Source of the DNA: Cohnella fermenti
GTDB taxonomy: Bacteria > Bacillota > Bacilli > Paenibacillales > Paenibacillaceae
Reading direction: 5' to 3'
Assembly: GCF_004801405.1 (NCBI RefSeq)
Contig: NZ_SSOB01000039.1
Coordinates: 1-64,000, forward strand
Length of the DNA stretch: 64,000 nucleotides
The position numbers and the translations under genes were made by a program. Each line of letters begins with the position of its first letter. Position 1 is the stretch's first letter. Shown here piece by piece: positions 59,980 to 64,000 of this stretch. Below the pieces are notes generated by a model. It was not told the origin of the DNA. It saw only the letters and a program-made list of their open reading frames with translations, and ran no database searches.

Positions 59980-61413
59980 TTATTTTCCAACCGTTGTGTT
60001 CAGCGTCAGCAGCCCGTTCGCATCGGAGGATTGCAGGCCGGGAACCCACTGGGCCAGAAGCGCCGGACTGATATAACTCGTTCCGTCTGCGATGTACAGA
60101 CCGCTCTTGGTCGGCTTCGCCTGGATGGATTGCCCGTTCCGCGTGAAGACGATCGAAGAGGTCGACTTGTCGTAACCGACCGTCGCTCCGACGAAGACGG
60201 CGGCCAGCTTCAGATTGATGTAAGCCGTGCCGTTCTGGCGTACGACCGAATCGGAATACGCGGAGCGAACCCCGTTCAAGACGACCGAGCCCTTGCCCGC
60301 CGTCATCGTCAGCTTCGTTCCCCCCGCCTCCCGGATGGCGGCGAGCAGTTGCTGAAGCTCTCCGTCGACCGCGATGTCCGGGCTAAGTCCCTTCTTGTCG
60401 ACCTGGACTCCCTTCGGCGTGAAGTATTGCTCGCTCGTGACCTTCAGGTAGCCGCCGGAAGGTACTTGAAGCAGTTGCTGCACAACGCCCTTGCCGTACG
60501 TTCGGGTGCCGATCAGCTTCGCGACGCCATAATCCCTCAAGGCCCCGGACAACAGCTCCGAAGCGCTCGCGGAATACCCGTTGACCAGAATGTAGACCGG
60601 GTAATTCTTCTTCGTTCCCGTGATCTCGATCGGCACGTCTTCTCCCTGGCTGTCCGTCAGATGCGCGAGCACGCCTTCCTCGATGAAGTTCTCCGCGATG
60701 CCCTGCGCCTCGTTCAAGTAGCCGCCGCCGTTGTTCCGAAGATCGAGGACCAGCGCGGACAGACCGGCTTGCTCCAGCTTGGTCAGCTCGCTCTTGAACT
60801 TGGCCGCCGCTCCGCTCGAGAATTGCGTGAGCTGCAAGTACTGGACGTTCTCTCCGAGCGATTGCGAGAGGACAAGCGGATATTGGAAGCCGCTGCGCGT
60901 CAGCACCGCGGTGACGGACGCCCCGTTCCGGCCGACCACAACCCGAACCGTCGTGCCCTCCGCCCCCGTCAGCTTGCTTAGAACATCGTCAAGCGCGCTG
61001 CCGCGAACGGAGACATTGTTGACCGAGAGCAGAGTGTCTCCCGGCTGCAGCCCGGCCTTCGAAGCCGGGCTTCCCTCGATGACGTTCTCGATGTACACCT
61101 GGCCCTGGTCCTCCGTCAGCACAACGCCGATTCCGACGTATTGCTGCTCGAGGCTGCCGGTGAACGACTGCCACTCTTCCTCCGTGAAGTACTCCGTATA
61201 CGGGTCCTGCAGCGATTCGATCATGCCTTGAATGGCCGCATCGTTCAACGCTTCCTCCGATGGGGAAGTCAGATGATAGCTCTCGAGCATCTGCTTGACG
61301 TCTTGAACCTGCTCGGCGGTCGCGGCGGTCGCGGCCGGAGCCGAACCGGCCAGCATGGCGGTCAGCGTCAACAGGATAAGGGCGGGGCGAAGCTTGCGTC
61401 GTCTTGTTCTCAT
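59980..61413 (-). CDS. S41 (CtpA-like) peptidase with copper amine oxidase-like C-terminal domain
   Basis: A 477-aa exported protease. A signal peptide (about 1-30, ALILLTLTAMLAGSAPAATA) is followed by an N-terminal helical part, a PDZ domain (YIENVIEGSPASKAGLQPGDTLLSVNN) and the S41 protease core with Ser in NGYSASASELLSGAL (about 290) and Lys in GTRTYGKGVVQQ. The last ~110 residues resemble the copper-amine-oxidase N-terminal-like domain common in Paenibacillus cell-surface proteins. It starts inside the mutS end (ATGA overlap) and is followed by mutL, an unusual insertion in the mutSL pair. A wall or sporulation role is possible. Confidence 0.88.
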   Translation of the reverse strand: MRTRRRKLRPALILLTLTAMLAGSAPAATAATAEQVQDVKQMLESYHLTSPSEEALNDAAIQGMIESLQDPYTEYFTEEEWQSFTGSLEQQYVGIGVVLTEDQGQVYIENVIEGSPASKAGLQPGDTLLSVNNVSVRGSALDDVLSKLTGAEGTTVRVVVGRNGASVTAVLTRSGFQYPLVLSQSLGENVQYLQLTQFSSGAAAKFKSELTKLEQAGLSALVLDLRNNGGGYLNEAQGIAENFIEEGVLAHLTDSQGEDVPIEITGTKKNYPVYILVNGYSASASELLSGALRDYGVAKLIGTRTYGKGVVQQLLQVPSGGYLKVTSEQYFTPKGVQVDKKGLSPDIAVDGELQQLLAAIREAGGTKLTMTAGKGSVVLNGVRSAYSDSVVRQNGTAYINLKLAAVFVGATVGYDKSTSSIVFTRNGQSIQAKPTKSGLYIADGTSYISPALLAQWVPGLQSSDANGLLTLNTTVGK

Positions 61414-64000
61414 GTACGGTCTCCGTTCTCCATTAGATGATTGCGGGCATCGTTAAGCCATTCCAGCGCTTGCAGGGGGGTCATTCTCATCACATCGAGC
61501 TTAAGCAGCTTGTCGGCCAGCTTCTCCGCGGCGGGAGACGCCTTCTTCGGCTTCTCCGGCTTCTCCGGCTTCGGCGGCTCCGCGAAGATCGACAGTTGCA
61601 CGATGCCGGCGTCCTCCGGCCGCGTCGGCGGTGCCGTCTCCTGCTGCGGCGGCTCGTTGTGCAGCGGCTTCTCGGGCTGTTCGCGTTCGGCCGATTGCCC
61701 CGTCTCGGGCTCGCCCCCTTGCGGCGAAGCTTCGAGAACGCTTCGGGCCAGTTCCTGCGCAGCCGGACGCTCTCTCGCAGGCGCGGCGATGGAGGTCGCC
61801 GCCGCTTCAAGCGAGGCGGAGCTCTCGAGCAGGCTGTACGCCCTCGAGACGATCGACTGCGGCAAGCCCGCAAGCTGGGCGCAATAGATGCCGTAGCTGG
61901 AATCCGCCGCTCCCGCCACCAGCTTGCGCAGGAACGTGACGCCGTCCGCGCTCTCCTTCACGGCCATGCAGCCGTTGCGCAGGCGCGGCAGCGTCTCCTC
62001 GAGATGCGCCAGCTCATGGAAGTGCGTGGACACGAGCGCCTTGCAGCCGATGACGTCGTGGACGTATTCGATGACCGCCTGGGCGATCGCCATCCCTTCG
62101 TCCGTCGACGTCCCGCGTCCGAGCTCGTCGATGATGATCAGGCTCCGGTCGGTCGCCTGCTCCGTCATGACCTGGATATCCTTCATCTCGACCATGAACG
62201 TGCTCTGGCCGCCGACCAGGTCGTCCGCCGCGCCTATACGCGTGAAGATGCGGTCGATCAGCGGCAGCTCCGCCAGCTTCGCGGGAACGAAGCAGCCGAT
62301 CTGCGCCATGATCGAGATCATGGCTACCTGGCGCATGTACGTGCTCTTGCCGGCCATGTTCGGTCCGGTAATGAGCAGGATGGAGCCGTCGTCCCTCGTG
62401 AGGGACGTATCGTTATGAATAAAGGCGACGCCTTCCGACACGGCCTCGACGACCGGGTGGCGCCCTTCCTTCACCGCGAGGCCGAAGCCCCCTTCGAACC
62501 TCGGGCGCGTGTAGCGCTTCTCCGAGCCGACCTCGGCGAACGACTGCAGCACATCGAGCGAAGCGACCTGCTCCGCGAGCGCCTGCAGCCGCGGGATCTG
62601 CGCGGCGATGTCGTCCCGCAGCGCGGCGAACAGCGAATATTCGAGGTCGACCATCCGATCCTCGGCCTCGAGAATAAGCGCCTCCTTCTCCTTCAGCTCG
62701 GGAGTGACGAACCGCTCCGCGTTCGCCAGCGTCTGCTTGCGCTCGTAGCGCGCTTCCGGAAGCGAAGCGATGTTCGCCCGGGTCACTTCGATATAGTAGC
62801 CGAACACCTTGTTGAAGCCGATCTTCAGCGACTTGATGCCCGTCGCTTCGCGCTCCTGCCGCTCCAGCTCCGCAATCCACGTCTTGCCGCTTCGGCTCGC
62901 CACGCGAAGCTCGTCCAGCTTCGCGTTGAAGCCTTCGCGGATAATTCCGCCCTCGCGCACCGACACGGGCGGCTCGTCCGCGATAGCCGCCGCGATCTCG
63001 GCGGCCAGGTCGGCGCAGCCGTCCAGCCCGCCCGCAAGCTTCGCGAGAGGGGCGGAGGCGAGCCGCTCGCAGATCGCCCGGATCGCCGGAATGCGGTCAA
63101 GCGACACCTTCAGCGCGTTCAGGTCGCGCGCGTTCGCGGTCCCGTAAGCGATGCGGCCGACGAGGCGCTCGAGGTCGTACACTTCCTTCAGCTCTTCGCG
63201 CAGCTCCTCGCGCTCAAGCCATCTGCCGTGAAGCGCTTCGACCGCGTCAAGCCGCTCCTCGATGGAGGCGCGGTCGAGCAGCGGCTGATCGATCCACCGC
63301 TTCAATAGGCGCGTTCCCATTGCCGTCTTCGTCTTGTCGAGCAGCCAGAGCAGCGAACCCTTGCGCGAGCGGTCGCGGACGGTCTCCGTCAGCTCCAGGT
63401 TGCGGCGGGTGAACGCGTCGAGCGCCATATACTGCTTCGGGTCGTAGAACTTGACCGCCTGCAGGTGGCCGAGCGATCGCTTCTGCGTCTCGCCCAAGTA
63501 AGCGACGAGGCGAGCGACCGCCGCCCGGCGGACCGGCTCCTGGGCATCCCAGTTCTCCTTCGGGAATTGCTCCTTGAGCAGCGCCTCCGCGTTCGCAAGC
63601 GGGCCGCGCTCCGTCGTCAGCAGAGCCGCTCCGGTTCGGGCGGCCTCTTCCCTCAGACGAACGAGGGACGCCGCATCGCCGACCGCTTCGGCCGGACGGT
63701 AGACGTTCAATTCGTTCAGCAGCGTCTCCTTCGCGAACGCGAACGATGTCGCGTACAGCTCGCCGGTCGTCAGGTCGCACGCCGCGAGGCCGAAGCGGCC
63801 GCTCAGCTCGGCGGCGGAGACGATAAAGTTGTTCGTCCCTTCGCCGAGGCTCTTCGTCTCCATCACGGTGCCCGGCGTCACAATCCGGACGATCTCGCGC
63901 CGAACGACGCCCTTCGCTGTAGCCGGGTCCTCCACTTGCTCGCAGATCGCGACTTTGTAGCCCTTTTCTACCAATCTTGCTATGTATCCTTCCGCGGAAT
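61410..64000 (-). CDS. mutS: DNA mismatch repair protein MutS (N-terminus beyond window)
   Basis: About 863 residues are visible; the start lies past the right edge, since the frame stays open to the last base (...GYIARLVEKGYKVAICEQ). This is the end of the mismatch-binding domain I; the Phe-x-Glu motif is outside. Then come the connector, lever and clamp domains, the ATPase Walker A GPNMAGKSTYMRQ, the DELGRGTSTDEG motif, and a helical end. Between ATPase and C-terminal end is a ~90-residue Pro/Glu-rich linker. It starts the run mutS-S41-mutL-RsmJ-miaA-hfq. Confidence 0.97.
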   Translation of the reverse strand, partial: SAEGYIARLVEKGYKVAICEQVEDPATAKGVVRREIVRIVTPGTVMETKSLGEGTNNFIVSAAELSGRFGLAACDLTTGELYATSFAFAKETLLNELNVYRPAEAVGDAASLVRLREEAARTGAALLTTERGPLANAEALLKEQFPKENWDAQEPVRRAAVARLVAYLGETQKRSLGHLQAVKFYDPKQYMALDAFTRRNLELTETVRDRSRKGSLLWLLDKTKTAMGTRLLKRWIDQPLLDRASIEERLDAVEALHGRWLEREELREELKEVYDLERLVGRIAYGTANARDLNALKVSLDRIPAIRAICERLASAPLAKLAGGLDGCADLAAEIAAAIADEPPVSVREGGIIREGFNAKLDELRVASRSGKTWIAELERQEREATGIKSLKIGFNKVFGYYIEVTRANIASLPEARYERKQTLANAERFVTPELKEKEALILEAEDRMVDLEYSLFAALRDDIAAQIPRLQALAEQVASLDVLQSFAEVGSEKRYTRPRFEGGFGLAVKEGRHPVVEAVSEGVAFIHNDTSLTRDDGSILLITGPNMAGKSTYMRQVAMISIMAQIGCFVPAKLAELPLIDRIFTRIGAADDLVGGQSTFMVEMKDIQVMTEQATDRSLIIIDELGRGTSTDEGMAIAQAVIEYVHDVIGCKALVSTHFHELAHLEETLPRLRNGCMAVKESADGVTFLRKLVAGAADSSYGIYCAQLAGLPQSIVSRAYSLLESSASLEAAATSIAAPARERPAAQELARSVLEASPQGGEPETGQSAEREQPEKPLHNEPPQQETAPPTRPEDAGIVQLSIFAEPPKPEKPEKPKKASPAAEKLADKLLKLDVMRMTPLQALEWLNDARNHLMENGDRT

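Overview
The window looks like a chromosomal segment of a GC-rich member of the Paenibacillaceae (Paenibacillus/Cohnella-like Firmicutes). The evidence is local gene order and families matching Bacillus subtilis: lexA-yneA-ynzC, glnR-glnA, ynbB-hflX-spoVK, hfq-miaA-mutL-mutS, yprA-yprB and pdhA-B-C-D. Strong AGGAGG-type ribosome binding sites, Gram-positive promoters and a sporulation gene agree with this. No rRNA, tRNA, transposase, prophage or CRISPR array was found, so the region reads as core chromosome with a few lineage-specific genes.

Layout. 1-8.3 kb: a gene-free flank with a short repeat, a membrane-anchored lysozyme-like protein, a small unknown gene, gltD (no gltB nearby), thyA-dfrA, an acyl-CoA thioesterase, a 65-aa unknown gene and an SgrR-like regulator. 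8.3-13.3 kb: the pyruvate dehydrogenase operon, read right to left from a clear promoter. 13.6-21.4 kb: single enzymes (esterase, low-molecular-weight tyrosine phosphatase, thiamine pyrophosphokinase, PhnP-like metallo-beta-lactamase, two GNATs, a nitrilase-family amidohydrolase) and an OmpR-type two-component system. 21.6-28.6 kb: a Ser/Thr kinase fused to a MinD-like domain, an RlmM-like methyltransferase with a YlmA-type ATPase, and a tight run of thioredoxin-like protein, cyclic-phosphate-processing receiver, endonuclease IV and an atypical Fpg/Nei-family protein. 28.7-32.9 kb: a Fur-box-controlled iron-siderophore lipoprotein plus nitroreductase, next to a Btr-like AraC regulator with its own siderophore-binding domain. 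33.2-41.6 kb: mrfB-mrfA, metH and, divergently, mtnD. 41.7-47.5 kb: a HAD hydrolase, a membrane protein, ynzC, yneA and lexA around a dense LexA operator, repeat arrays, then glnR-glnA behind two GlnR boxes. 47.5-64 kb: ynbB, hflX, spoVK, a YdcF-like protein, a DUF402 protein, a GNAT, a class A PBP, and the run hfq-miaA-RsmJ-like-mutL-S41 protease-mutS (mutS is cut by the window end).

How the genes fit together. Pyruvate dehydrogenase, glutamate synthase subunit and glutamine synthetase cover central carbon and nitrogen metabolism. ThyA, DHFR and MetH share the folate cycle, and MtnD belongs to methionine salvage. LexA/YneA, MrfAB, endonuclease IV, the Fpg-like protein and MutS/MutL give a strong DNA-repair component.

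The most unusual non-coding signal is a family of short tandem repeats with a constant 50-52 bp period. It occurs at four places (about 104-210, 17342-17528, 32932-33125 and 44914-45510). Most units pair a short AT-rich palindromic core with about 30 bp of GC-rich spacer. The clearest protein oddities are the kinase/MinD-like fusion, the Fpg-family protein lacking the N-terminal proline, and the S41 protease embedded between mutS and mutL.
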